Positions 1 through 12,598 of a stretch of DNA of 64,000 nucleotides are shown here, in pieces. The DNA lies in the NCBI RefSeq assembly GCF_021730395.1, contig NC_069377.1:70571001-70635000 (forward strand). Reading direction: 5' to 3'. The notes beneath the pieces were generated by a model. It was not told where the DNA came from. It did no database searches and saw only the letters and a program-made list of their open reading frames with translations. The translations under genes were made by a program, and so were the position numbers. Position 1 is the stretch's first letter. Each line of letters starts with the position of its first letter. Source of the stretch: Mercenaria mercenaria. Lineage: Eukaryota; Mollusca; Bivalvia; Venerida; Veneridae.

Positions 1-869
1 ACAAAAAACTTAAAATCCATGATTATTGTTTTAATTACATTATCGTAGGTTTAGTATACAAATATTTTCAAGGGTAGCATTTAAATGTATGTATGTATGT
101 ATGTATGTATTTCAGAGCCGGGTGCTATATATACTTATTTATATGATTGGTATACTGTTGTGTTATGCACATGACACAATAATGTATTACTTACTTACTT
201 ACTTCTTTACTTACATGCATCCCTTCGTATGTGTTGTCAGTAGAGTTTTTCGTTATAATAAATTATTTCAAACAACAGCAGTGATAAGCACGACAGCCCT
301 TAGATACGCCAAATCATACTGTTCTACCTGATACCCTTAAACCTTGAAGATGGCATTTAACACTAAATATGAAATTTTATTTATCTGTTTTATTATATTT
401 AGAAAACATACAAATCTATTTATTTTGGACAGAGTTTTTTAAATTTCTAGACAGATCAAACAAAAGTTAGAATAGAACACATATAACTACAAAAGGATAT
501 AGGACACTATAGAGAATAAGACACCTTAAACATCATCAATTAAAAAAAAGAGAGAGCTAGGGGTGCCCCCTATACCGAAACCTTTTATTTTTATTTTATG
601 CACTGACCCTGATGGACAGATTTTTGAGAAGAAAAAAAACCGAATTGATGATCTTTATTGCATCATGGTTAAGGGGTATGGTAATGGTCCCTCTGTCATT
701 ATACATATAAAGGGATAAATATACATAGAGACCAGATATCAAAATTCTGTGACACGGTTGCTCTAACAGCAAATTTTGTATAAATTGATGTACCTTAAAA
801 GGTTGTGCAAAGTTCTATTTTTCATCATGGCGGGCGAAGAATTGTAAACGTGCTCAATATCATACTTAC
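1..869. other. Left edge, probably intron or 3' part of the BIR gene
   Basis: I see no further exon with matching phase. It contains an ATGT tetranucleotide run near 85-110, a TTAC run near 188-205, and the first copy of the 57-bp repeat (~370-427). Confidence 0.4.
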
Positions 870-3545
870 CAGTCCATTGTTGTTGACGATTGTATTCAGG
901 ATCAATAGTTTGCAGTCGTTCCTGAAATGTATTTTATCTGTCTAACTTGTAAGATGGACGCTTAAAAGATTAAATTTTCACTTTCCTAATTTCTAAACAT
1001 TTTTTTTATTGATACATTTACCCTTACACCTATTTCCTTGAGAAATACTTTATGGATGACTGCGCTCTTTGAATGCGTCTTTTTTTTTCCTGCTAGAATT
1101 TTGTCCTTGATTTTATATTCTTTTATATTCTTATATATATTTTATTTGTCATGTTACGGACTTCTTAGAGATTTTATTATTCATTTGTATTTTTTCTATA
1201 AATCTGTTTTTGTGTTTGCGATGCATTGTAAATAATGTAGTGAGTGACCCTAGCATGCTGATATATCCCTCTATTCGCCTCCCAGGCGATTTTTAAAAGA
1301 AAATCCAAATGACTACAATGACTACCTTGTAACTTGCCAACCTATCCTCACCGAGTAGTTCTGGAAGAAACGGACACTGTTTAGAATGTCTTATATGTTC
1401 TAATAATGGATCATCGTCTGGCGAGAAGTCTTTTAACCCAATGCCACACTGAAAGCAACGCACGAGATCCTCTTGGTCTGAATTTATAGTAAAAGCAAAT
1501 AACTTTCCTATTTGTCTTTACTTGCTTAAACATTTAATGACGAAACTTAATTTAAGAAAACATACACAGCAGAACCATATTTGATATATCTAAACAATAC
1601 GAAGAAGTAAGTGCTTGCGGAATAATTTCACGAGGGCTTATAACAGATCGAAGTGTTTAGATAATTATATCAAAGGATGGTCCGGTCATATTTTATTTAT
1701 CTGTTTGATTATATTTAGAAAGCATACAAATCTATTTATATACGTAGGTGAAACGGGGAAACACTTTTTCATGACCTATTTATGGCTCAAAATACTGTAG
1801 GCTGACGTGACGTCAACATGTAAGTTTGATTTAATAGTCTTAAAATATGGGAGGTAATACGTTCCGTGGCATAACTCGATGTCTAGTGAGTTATTCATCG
1901 ATTTTAGTGTGTTTGAATTAAGTGTAACGCTGTTCTGTTAGAATATATATCATCACTAATCTGAAACGTATTTTATATATTTTAAAAATAGTAGATCAAA
2001 TATGGTAGCACGTTTTTAGCACTTGAATGGCGCCAAAAATATGTTAGCGTGACATCAAAATTGCCGTGTTCTAAAGACATTGTGCATGTTTTATCATATC
2101 AGAATTAAATTTCATACATATACAGGAAATATTCATAAATCTGCAAGATTCCTTTTCAAGAGAGCTTACTAGTTACTAAATGAATTGAAGTAAAGTTAAG
2201 AAATAGCAGAGGTGTATGGTGAGAAGACGGCTTCCTTATTCCGAGTGTGCGTGTTAGAAATTCATCCGGAGCGGCAATCACAGTTCCATAACTCATTATT
2301 ATTGATCTGAAACTTGAAATGATGTGTAGCAGTATTCAATTCGAAAAATAAGATTCTTTTAAACATACTTGTAAAGAAAAATCCTGCTTGACTGAGTCTT
2401 GGTGGATCCGGAGTTCTGTGCCTCCAGTTTGTATATGACATCAACCTGTCCGAATAGTCAGAATAATTAGGGTGTCGGGGCGGAACACGGGGACGATGCT
2501 GTAACAGGCTTCTAGGTTCTTGAACAGCAGATTGTGTTTCGTTTGTAACATGTGAATACACACCATTATTACCCATTGAAGGTTGGCTGAGTCCAAATGA
2601 AATGTCGTCTCTGTGGATAGTTGAATAATTGTGAGTGACAACTTGTTCGCTATGAGCTTGATCATCATCTCTCTGTTCTTCAGACACTTGCACTGGTAAT
2701 TGAAATAGTTCTTTAAAGGGATACTGAATGAAAATTCTGTCACGTGGAAAGGATGGCGGTAACCACGGAAGCTGCTTAGGGTTTTGCAGATAAGGTGTAT
2801 TGACTTTTAATCTACCTATATTTGTTCTCTCTTTACACGTTTCTAACGATACATTTCTTTCGTAAGATAAATCCGTTTCTGCTTCTTCTTTTACATTCTC
2901 TCCGCTTTCGCTCTCATTAAACCTTGTTTCCAGCTTCCGGGCGAATACGTGATTTACATGGTGGTACTTTTGGTCATGTTTCACATGTCCAGACTCTTTG
3001 AATTGTTCACAGCTATGGTTTGGTTTGTTTATATCTTTAAGCCGTACCACCATGTTTGAAGTTACTTTCTCGTTGTTTTGTAATACATTACTCAGTCGTT
3101 TAAATACTGTGTGAAAGTTTTGGTTTCTGGGCAAAATCAGTACCCTGCCATCTGTATTCTGGTATAATAAGAATGTTTTGTAACTGCTGTATACATCATG
3201 AAGCAGTGAAATGTCCTTCTGTTCTTCAGTTGCCGTATACTCTATATCTTTCAGGAAACCAGTCCAAAGATTGAAATACACAAAAATGTTTCCAAAATCA
3301 AATAAAACAACGCCTTCAATGAAAACATTAGCTATTATTTCTAGAGATAAAACAGCATTGCCGGGATCTTCATCATCAATTTCCACTTTTATCGTGTGTG
3401 TAGTACCATATTGAGTTTCTCGCTTTTCATTTTCTGTTTCAGGTTTTATAATGTGTGTTTTGCCTTCACTCATAAGTTCAACACTTTGTTGCCTAATTAT
3501 TGCATTTTTGTTCTGAGTTTTGCGTCCTTGAGCAGAACTTTGCAT
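870..3545 (-). CDS. BIR-domain (IAP-like) protein, 5' three exons; continues past the left edge
   Basis: I assembled this from splice sites and phase on the minus strand. Exon 1 is 3545-2369 (ATG at 3545; ends ACA A before a gtatgt donor, phase 1). Exon 2 is 1477-1326 (cag acceptor; AAG/gtagtc donor). Exon 3 is 921-870 (tttcag acceptor; gtaagt donor), with one base carried onward. The joined frame is open. The N-terminal ~365 residues are an unrecognised, charged, Ser/Pro-rich region; residues ~60-155 look folded (rich in V/F/L). Residues ~367 to ~430 form one BIR domain: RL...W....PDPPRLSQAGFFFT in exon 1, then DLVRCFQC, DDDPLLEH and CPFL in exon 2. BIR domains bind zinc and mediate contacts with caspases or other apoptosis proteins. 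No RING or CARD is visible, but the gene leaves the window. The start codon is the first ATG of the open frame; an upstream exon is not excluded. Confidence 0.8.
1326..1477 (-). CDS. Exon 2 of the BIR gene: zinc-binding half of the domain
   Basis: The exon encodes the spacing C-x2-C-x16-H-x6-C, which is the complete BIR zinc-ligand pattern. The first half of the same domain lies ~0.9 kb upstream in exon 1, and the two join in phase 1 (A + AC gives Asn, reading GFFFT-N-QEDLVRC). Two donors are possible. A stronger-looking gtgagg at 1351 would put exon 3 in a frame with an early stop. The gtagtc donor at 1325 keeps exon 3 open, so I chose it. Confidence 0.85.
1478..2368 (-). other. Intron 1 of the BIR gene
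   Basis: This is AT-rich intron sequence without coding signal. Positions ~1688-1742 are a diverged direct copy (~57 bp) of positions ~370-427, so a small dispersed repeat sits on both sides of exons 2 and 3. A TGACGTCA palindrome lies near 1808. Confidence 0.5.
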
Positions 3546-5772
3546 TTTGTCAAGTATATTTGATATACATTAATGATATATCTACACCCTCTGCTGCTTG
3601 GATTTGTATATTCATATCATATGTTCGTTTTTATCAGTTTATCATAATTTGTTTTGGTTTAGTAATCAACAGTTGTGATATATCTTCTCTTCCTCTTTCG
3701 TTTCTTCATTTTACCGACTGGAGTATCACAATTGTTTTCATCTCTGCTATAAGAAATGAATTAACAAAACAGTCATACATAAATTGATTATACTATGATA
3801 ATCTGCCGTTTTAATATTCATTTAGTGCCTACATGAAATACTTAAAATATAAGGGTATCTCTTTGTTTTAAAGCTCTTCAATGCCAAGAAATAGCATTAT
3901 ATATTTAAGAGATAGCAAGCACTACAATTATAAAATATGTAAGACCGCCCACGTAAAATGGAATGATTATGCCATGGAATACTTGTAACTGTACATAACA
4001 AGGAAAGGACAAGCTAAAAAAGTTTTCTCTCAAAATCCAGCATTTTAGTAAATTATATATGAATTGAAGAAGTAAAATATGATTAAACTAAAAGTGGTAT
4101 CTCTATATAATTGAAAGTTTTCACTCGCGGATAAAAGACCGTTCTTATATGTAAAGGGATAGCAGTGGATGTAAAAGAGCTAACAGTTCTTTAAAGCTAG
4201 CTCTGTACAGAAAAGTCTTAGTACTTTATTTGAAAGAAATAGGGTGGTAGCGTGGGGACGTATAGTTACAGCAGCAATTTTCGAAAAATTAGCTTAGAAA
4301 AAGTAGTGTTACTAAAAGAATAATAACCGATTCCTATTACATATCACATTGAGGATAAATCAGAAACGCTAAAATCCGCCTACAGAATTAAAAAAGGGCT
4401 ATATCTTGAGTGTTTTAAAAGCTAATATTTTATGTCAAAACGATTTCTCATTCCATTAAAATGATAGCTCTATAATAGTGTTAAGCAGATATCACTTTTG
4501 GTTTAACAGAAGTACAGAAGATAATGCTTGAAAAAGGATCAGAGCAGAAAACAACAGCTTATAGATGTCTTCTCCTACAATAACATATCTTTACGTTAGA
4601 GAGCAAAACACTTCTGCTAAGAAAGATATCTTCTGCAATTCAAACAGATATCTTTATAGGAAAGTGAGCTTTCAGTCGAAGTCTGACGGATATCTCATTA
4701 CCGTTTTATTTTTTATTACACAAAAATATACTGCTTCAAACAAAATAACTATAAATCACAAACTTTTAAAATACAGCGCTATAAAATTAACCTTGACTGT
4801 AGTCATTGATAATAAAATTGCTTGTTACATTATACCACTCTTAGAAAGCTTTTCAACGGTTGATTATTTACCTACTTCAATATTTGGCAGAATGTCAAAA
4901 CCGAACTTACTTGTATGTACACATTTCGTGGAATTAAAATTGATAACAAAATTAGCTAAGTTTTAAATAGAACATTGTTCAACCAGCTGGAATGTTGACA
5001 TGCTAATACATGTCTAAATTGATTTCAGTTTTCGTATCAGTCACATTGTATCGTAAATTCACTTTGGTTTCAAGATAATCGCTGTTTGTTTGAAATATGT
5101 AGGTCATATGCTCATTTTTATTGAACACAGTAACTTTAAAATATATAAAATATACTTTTACATAATATGATAACATTATCACAATAATACCGAAAAAAGC
5201 ATTAGTAGGCATTTGTGTCTTTTTAATTTAGCAAAACACACTTACCTGTACCTCTACACTTCTGCATTTATCTTTATCACGACTTCCTCCTTAGTGACAT
5301 CGTTATCATACACAGTTTGAGGTTGAATCAGATATTTAATCCTGTGTTACATAAATAACAATCTATGAATTTCGTTTTAAATCGAAACGACCCTTCTACT
5401 AGGAAGACATGGCAAAATCAATATTGTACATAAATAACCTCATTATTTACGTCTATTTTATTAAAACGCTCGTAAATTGGCGTATTATATAACGATTTAA
5501 CGACTTTAGAGATAACTATCAAGTCTATTCAAATTCTAATTATATATGTCTTTCTGATTATATTACTTGTGGATATAATACTTTTTGGCATGGGGTACAA
5601 TTTTAAGGCCAAGCATTGCAAAATATTTGTGTTACAATTTCATGTTGCAACAAAATAACGATTGTCACGACAGTATCACTTCAATTGTATACTTTCTAAA
5701 CATTGATGGTAAAACAATTGAGTCATTTTACTTAAGCATTTATCTCATCGCGAGTGCAGACTAATAATATCT
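3546..5772. other. Upstream region of the BIR gene, no gene recognised
   Basis: AT-rich sequence. An open frame at 4565-4966 (133 codons, plus strand) has AT-driven composition, no domain and no splice context, so I do not call it a gene. Promoter elements for the BIR gene should lie just above 3545, but I see no convincing TATA box. Confidence 0.4.
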
Positions 5773-5884
5773 CATGTGTTTAGGAATCGAATAGAAACAT
5801 CCGTCCCGAGGGCACCTGCGCATTGTGTGGTAACGAGGCTTGGTGGCCGAGGGACGGATATTTCTATCCGATTCTTACACATAT
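5773..5884. mobile_element. Short hairpin MITE (~112 bp)
   Basis: Two ~37-bp arms are inverted copies of each other. The left arm begins CATGTGTTTAGGAATCG; the right arm reads on the minus strand ATATGTGTAAGAATCGG. Both continue into AGAAAYATCCGTCCC. The spacer is ~35 bp. There is no coding capacity, so this fits a non-autonomous DNA element. Confidence 0.65.
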
Positions 5885-7640
5885 GACCGATATTTTTCTT
5901 GCATATCGTATATAAGCTTTTTATTCTGACAGATTATTTGTCTGTCTTGCATACCGTATTTTACAAATAAATACGCACAATAACAATAACAAAGTTCCAC
6001 TTTAGTTTTATCGTTTGTAGCGTAATGTATGTTCTTACCATAAAATAACGTATTTTGAATCGAGAAATATACTATATGGAACGGAGAGAAGCTATTAAGG
6101 TACCCAAGTTTTTCGCATTTTACTTAAACAATATAATAATCAATGCATGAATCGCTAGTTGTCATAAACAGCACGAGAGTCATCTGGCATGGGGTGTCAA
6201 ATGGGCTTTGCCGGCATGGGTAAAATCACCGGAAACGCCAGTCCGGTGTGCAAGAATCTGATTTCTCACTTGTGTCGTTTGCAGTTGAAAACTCTGTAAT
6301 ATATAAACGGGTAAATCAATATGGTTTGTAGAACATATCTAGAGCATTTGTAATAAAATTATCTGCATTGAAGCGGCATTAAAAGTTAAATACATTGTAT
6401 TGGAGGTTTGTATCTCTTTTATTGTATTTAAAGAGTAAAAAAAAGCTTTATATTTCTTGAAAGTTCTTTTAGGTCGTAGCATAAAATTAATACATAACTG
6501 TCCTTATCACTTCAAAAAGATATAATAATCATGTCTCTTTATAAAAATTAGTCACTTACCTGTCATCAATTTTTTACCACTGACAAACTATTTTACGCCA
6601 TATATTTGCAGTGACAGAGAGTTATATCCCCTGGACCATACAAAACAAGGTCATAGAACTTAAACAAATTGGTTTTATAAAAGACGGTTCCTAAAATGTA
6701 GTAAATCGTTGGGGTATACGGTTTTACCCCTAGCTGTAAGCATTGTTAAAATATTGATGATGGATAAGACATTTTATACTGTCTAGAGACGTACATTGCT
6801 TTGTAGTTGCAAGCTTGATGACTATGTTTTATTTACTTGTTTTAAGATTGAAAAGACCTTCCCAAAACAGTATAGGTAAAAACGTGATAATAAAAATACT
6901 GAATACTTTAGTGAATACAATTTCATAAATCGTCTCTACGTCACCTTGAATAAAGTATAATGTAGTCTTGTATATTCCGAATAAAGATTAGTATAGCAAA
7001 ATATACAAAAATGTATTAGTCAAATAAAGAAATGACTGTCAGTTTAATAACCAGTTTGCAAAATGTATCCCAGAGTACTTTGCACTGTCAGTAAATATGT
7101 TCTACTTGTTCAGCCAAACAGTCAATATTCTTCCTGCAATGATTGATTTTTCTAAGCATTTGCAAAAATGAAGGATTATTGTGACTTTTCCGCTTTTAAA
7201 CATATAAAAATTTAATACGCAAAATTCAGAACTACGCCTAGAAAAAGGTGAAACAACTTAAACATGTCAATCACAAACACAGCATTCTCGCATATCAGAG
7301 TTTTACCATGGTTTCCTAATTGAATGTTTGCCAATCTCTAATTCATTAGAATGAAACACAGTAAAAGACAAAATCATTAAGAAATTATAATATATACTAG
7401 TACAGACACTTTTAAGTCACTATTAAAGGTACTGACCTCCACATTATATACAACAAAAAGGGGGGAAAATAGATATCAGGAGATTACTGCGATATTTCTT
7501 AAGAAGGCTTTAAAACTTAGTTACCGGTAGGTAATATGAAGTGGAAACACATTAGTGCAGTTTATGATGAAAATATCGTACTATTTATGGAAAAAGATCA
7601 AACATGGTAGAAATTGAGGATATGGTGACTTACATTTAAA
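5885..7640. other. Intergenic, nothing recognised
   Basis: AT-rich DNA with stops in all frames. No repeat, RNA gene or coding exon that I can support. Confidence 0.5.
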
Positions 7641-7764
7641 AATGAAAAAAAAAATAGCTTCGGAAAATATGAAAATGTCAAAATTATTCAAAATGGCCAC
7701 GATTCATAATTACATGAAGACTAGTGAGGATCAAACACCATCAATAAATATTCTTATAAATATA

Positions 7765-8140
7765 AAGTCCCTTGGTCTAAGGTCAATGTCAAATTTAGAG
7801 GTCATAGGCCAGATACAAGAATGACAACTTTGTCCGGGGCATTTCTTCCTCATGCATAGAGGGATTTTAATGTAACTTGGCACAAATGCTTACCGTCATG
7901 AGACGGAGTGTCATGCGCAAGAACCAGGTACCTAGGTCTAAGGTCAATGTCACACTTAGAGGTCAAAGGTCAAATTCAAGAATGACTTTTCCGGAGCATT
8001 TCTTCTTCATGCATGGAGGGATTTTAATGTAGCTTGGCACAATTGTTCACATCGTAAAACGGAGTGTCATGCGCAAGAACCAGTCCCTAGGTCCAAGGTC
8101 AAGGTAAAACTTAGAGGTCAAATGTCAAATACAAGAATGG
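7765..8140 (+). repeat. Tandem ~158-bp dispersed repeat, about 2.5 units
   Basis: The block CATGCATRGAGGGATTTTAA occurs at 7851 and 8008, and the CCTAGGTC...AAGGTCAA block recurs at ~7930 and ~8089. The units carry ACGGAGTGTCATGCGCAAG and AGAGGTCAAAGGTCAA. A more decayed relative lies at ~61130-61340. This is a dispersed noncoding repeat; any open frames in it are chance. Confidence 0.7.
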
Positions 8141-9917
8141 CAAAGTTGCATGTTGTAAAACCGCTAGCAAAAATAGACTAGATAAGTTGATCAAATGTAT
8201 AGATTGCTTTTAGTATACATATACATGTAGATATTAACGCATTACAGAAGTATTAACAGAACGACAAAATATATTAAAATGATTCAAGGTGAACCTGGTG
8301 ACATTAAGTCCCTTCCTCTAAAAGCCTTAAGATGAAAGTCCAGCAGAGAGGTCACATTCTAAGATTGCAGTCACATATACAACATTCCAAACACTTTGAT
8401 TCTAAATCTACTTTTGATTGGAAAAATGGGTACTATACAAGGAATATATTAGTTTAAACATATTTTATTGCAAATGATACATGTTTATGATACAAATAAA
8501 CACATGCGTTATTTTAACATAGATTAATGAGAATTAGAAAAGCATGTTACGTAATGTATACACTGAAATCAGAAGCAAAAGGGTTGGGCCACAAGTTGTC
8601 CCAACATTAGCGACGGCCCTTCCCCAAGAGTACATTAAGGTAACAGATGGATCTAGAATTTAGTATAAACATATATTGTTGTACAGAGAATGATGATACA
8701 AAAATTACAAAACAAAAATGACTAGTTCAGTAAAGAATGACAAAAAGCCGAAGAAAGAAAAAAAACTAATGAAGATTTTGAAACCTGACCAACAAGGAAT
8801 ATATATTTATACACACAGTTTCCAGGCACTCCAAGAAAAACAAAAACTCCCGGTAATGCTTTGAAATAATCAAATCGAGGTGTTTTAACCCAAAAGAGCT
8901 GCATCGGGAAATGTTACGCGCACCTGTTGATAACGTTCATCAATTAGCGCTCCTGATTTACATGAGTATAATAAAGTTTGCAAAACAACCGTCAAAAACC
9001 CGAATCTTGCTTCATGAAAATAAATTGCGTTTTTGGTCTTGTTGACTTAAGTAAGTATTAAACGGTAAGTGATGACGTTTAAAAGATAACCGTACATCTG
9101 TCGAAAAAGGTTGCAAATAAGTTATGCTTTTTTTTTCTGGTCATTTGAATGTTTCAAATATAACTGTTGTATGTAGGGGACATAGATAGTTTGTAAAAAT
9201 TGGAAGTATTCCTAATAAGGCCTTAAAGTTTTTTGGGGGGAGATTGTAAGAATGCACCAAATGTGGTATTTTGTTTTTGTGATATTTTTTTTGTTTAATA
9301 ATAGTTACAAAATACTCTTATGACAAGTTTTGTCGGGATGTATTGCAATGTTATAAATCTCTGATTTACAAAATACAAAATGTACCAGCATAACAACCTT
9401 GCATTGCAAAACGCAACACTTTATTTATTTGTCGTGAATTATGTAGTCAGAGATAATGAGTTGTAGCGGTGAACTGGCTTAAGTGCGATTGCATGACTCA
9501 TTTAGGGTGTAGGTATTGCTCGACTGGTTAGACAGCAGGCTAGAGGTGAGTGGCAGATATTTGTTGTGGATTCACCACCTACAATGCAACTGTGTGCTTG
9601 TATGAAAAAATGGAGAAATTCCATCTTTTCCCTATTTAGATGTAACTGATCGCAACTAAGAGTAATAAGTCTCTTACATAATTTTAAAACAATATGTTTT
9701 AGACAAATTTGTTTATCTTTGTAACTTGTTTAAAAGGCATGAAGTGATCTATATGATATTATAACATTACTCAATTTATTGAATTGTAAATATATAATTA
9801 CCAATATTCACAACTTTATTATGACATCAGGAGTTCTAACTGACCAGTCAGGGAGCTGTATTTTCATGCACCTGCCAGTTTCCACTTGGGTAAAACAAAG
9901 TCTTTTTACAATGAACT
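8141..9917. other. Intergenic, decayed repeats only
   Basis: The first ~250 bp looks like a further decayed extension of the 158-bp repeat (AAGTCCC...GAGGTCAC). A possible degenerate tRNA-like head is near 9515-9560 (CGACTGGTTAGACAGC). I see no coding exon. Confidence 0.4.
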
Positions 9918-10012
9918 AAATATATATCGTCACCTTAGCGCAAAATGTGAATAATTCCTTTTTTAATCCAGTGCAGTTATCCACTTCTTGCGTTGAGGTG
10001 ACGATATAGTGA
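9918..10012. mobile_element. Small hairpin MITE (~95 bp)
   Basis: Inverted arms carry ATATCGTCACCTYARCGCAA (left ~9926-9946, right ~9988-10008 on the minus strand), separated by ~40 bp. Noncoding. Confidence 0.5.
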
Positions 10013-11262
10013 CTTTAGAAATAAATATCACAGTATTTCAGAAATCAAGTTAGAGTTTTGACTGCACATGTCCCAGACGATGCTGCAAACTACAAAACCT
10101 TGAAGTTTCGTTCAAATATTATATGGATTTAATACTTTGATATTAGTTTAAAGTTTGAGATTTTACACAAGAAGCCTATGATAAAGTCCGAGTAAAATGT
10201 AATTATTACCCATGTGACTGCAATGTTTCGGACGTGTTAAAACTAGGAATACTTGTTTAAACATGTGGGGAAATTTTCATAAATGAAATATAAGTAATGA
10301 TATAAAATATTGCATAAAAATGTCGCAGCTGGCACCTCACCCCTACAGTACGGCAAACACCAATTTTGAGAGCCTAAACTTTAGACATCGGATGTTTTTG
10401 TCAACATTTTCGGCTCGGCTCGCTAGCATATATATTTCAGTAGTTTATAATTGCTGGAGAGGCGGCACACGACGACAGTCAAATTCTAAAGGTATCAACT
10501 TGTACAAACTGTTTTTTTAATACAAATTTACAAATTCAACAGACGACATCGTGTCAAATATATCAAGTATTGCACTGTGTAATGTACACTTGCCAAAAAT
10601 ATTCCGAATGGAGCAGAATTTGTGTTTCAGTATCCCTTCCCTTCAAATAAACACGCTCTCTTTGATTATGCTAAGTTATATTTAGAATTTATATTACTTT
10701 ACAATAATTTCATTTCGGCACATCAGCATATGAAAGGTCGGACTGTCACAATTTTGTTAATTAAGTATAACAGATAGAGTTTTTGTAAATGTTGTAAATG
10801 ACTTCAATTAGTGACAGAGCGGTGATCAAAAAGAAACATGTTTGATGAAAAAGACAGTTATACCAGTTTAGTTCAGTTTATTAGGCAAATCGGCAAAAAA
10901 AAAAATTGCCTATGGGCATCTAATAAAGTGTAAAGAGAATATAATGACAATACAAAAACAAAATAAAACACAAACATGCGTGCTTTAAGAAACAGTCATG
11001 CTCTCTGGGGTATGAGATTTTTTTACAAAAGCAGTTTTCACATAATTTGATAATTTGTACAACATACGCTTACAATTTGTTGACATCACATGTATAAATT
11101 TATTCAGATTTGGCCATGATACTGGCCCAAGATACTTTCGGCGAATTTCAGAATAAAGTGGGCAACATAACAAGAAGTGATACTCAGATTCAACATTATT
11201 TTGATTACCGCAGTATCTGTGTAATTACTATATTATATATATAAAAAGGTATGATGAATTCA
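10013..11262. other. Intergenic, nothing firm
   Basis: A 66-codon frame at 10320-10520 is the least AT-rich stretch but has no recognisable domain or splice context. The rest is AT-rich noncoding DNA. Confidence 0.4.
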
Positions 11263-11467
11263 GCCGCACCATGAGAAAACCAACATAGTGCATTTGCGAC
11301 CATCCGTGCAGTCTGGTCAGGATCATGCTGTTCGCTTTCAAAGCCTACTGCAATTAAAGTAACCATTAGCGAACATCATGGATCCTGATCAGACTGCGCG
11401 GATGCGCAGGCTAGTCTTGATTCATGCTGGTCGCAAATGCATAATGTTGGTTTTCTCATGGTGCGGC
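11263..11467. mobile_element. Palindromic MITE (205 bp)
   Basis: Near-perfect ~24-bp terminal inverted repeats begin GCCGCACCATGAGAAAACC on the left and read the same on the minus strand from 11467. The interior is also palindromic: GGATCMTGMT and CAGTCTGGTCAGGATC-type blocks appear in both orientations. It has no coding capacity. This style of element recurs widely in bivalve genomes as I remember them (knowledge, not checked). Confidence 0.8.
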
Positions 11468-11694
11468 TCAATCTGTGTTGCTTGATGTCTTACGTGTAAC
11501 GTTAAAAGAATTCAGACATCAGTTTCATCTAGATATATTACAGGTCTATAACCGGGCGCACATTTAGACAATAGCAACACATCTTCTAATGCAGAATTAT
11601 TCAAATGTCTTATACGAGTACTTCAAGTACAATTTTCAAATTTTACATACTTTTAGCATGGTATGTTGTCAGAAAAAAAACGAGCGATCTGAGC

Positions 11695-11995
11695 GTATAC
11701 AAGGTCTCTATGAAGTGTAGATGTACGCGACATATTTTGTCTGGGACAGACAAAGACGGGGACATTGAGGCCCTATTTCCCAGCAAATCTTGGGAATTGA
11801 AGTTCTTTTATGTTTTATAGGATTCTGATGAACTTTCATACACATGATAATTATGAAGTGTAGATATATGTGACATTTTTTTTTGAGATGGACACAGATA
11901 GAGGCCCTAAGTTTGTTTAACAAACTGCTTCCATCTTTTAAAGAGAATCCAATGAAACTCCACACATGTGCTCCCTGTGAAGTGGTGCTGTGTAC
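11695..11995. repeat. Diverged tandem repeat, ~125-145-bp period
   Basis: Blocks like ATGAAGTGTAGATRTRYGYGACAT followed by a GGGACAGAC-type segment recur near 11708, 11850 and 11960, with ATGAACTTTCATACACATG-like segments between. The same family appears at 59020-59540. Open frames through it are incidental. Confidence 0.55.
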
Positions 11996-12067
11996 GGTAT
12001 TTCTCTCGGATTGACAGAGTCGAGTGCACCCATACGCCATTTCCGCTAATCAAACTACCCAACATTA

Positions 12068-12598
12068 TTAATTTATTGGTGGGTGCTAGGGTATTTATAT
12101 ATATATACAGTCAAACCCGGCTGCAGAACCTCCCTTGGGGACTGAAAAATGCCGGTATTTGTGATAACATATATTTTCGCAAGACAGGTGACGTGTGACC
12201 ATAGTAAGCAGGTTATATTTTTTGGAGGCTGTCTACAGTACGGGTCTGACTGCATAAGGGAGTTCATCGGTTCTATGACAAAGGTAAATGTACCAAGTAA
12301 TATAGCAAAAACAAAACAAAATTATGTGGGGTAAGGCCGTGACTTTATTGTAAATTTTCAAATGAAAATTATGGCATATTGTAAATATATAGCATGGTAT
12401 ATATGAAAATGATGAGAAAATATGAAAGACAAAGCTCCAGCTAAAATGCCTGGAAGCAACATAGCAGCGCGAAGGTGCAGAAAACTATGAAAATAAGAGC
12501 AGAACATACCAGACCTAATAGGAAATTTTAGGTTCTAGTACTTCGCACTAATGAGAAACGTGACAAAGATGCTCTCACCGATCTCTATGACATGAGAT
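12068..12598. repeat. Segment B, copy 1 (~530 bp; ~99% like 14861-15391)
   Basis: From AATTTATTGGTGGGTGC to GATCTCTATGAYATRAGATG this segment is repeated at an offset of exactly 2790 bp with only a handful of substitutions. It contains the motif ACAGTCAAACCCGGCTGCAG. No protein is recognised. Confidence 0.9.

Noticed and set aside
4565-4966. 133-codon plus-strand frame as a gene
   Set aside because: AT-driven composition, no domain, no splice or promoter support.
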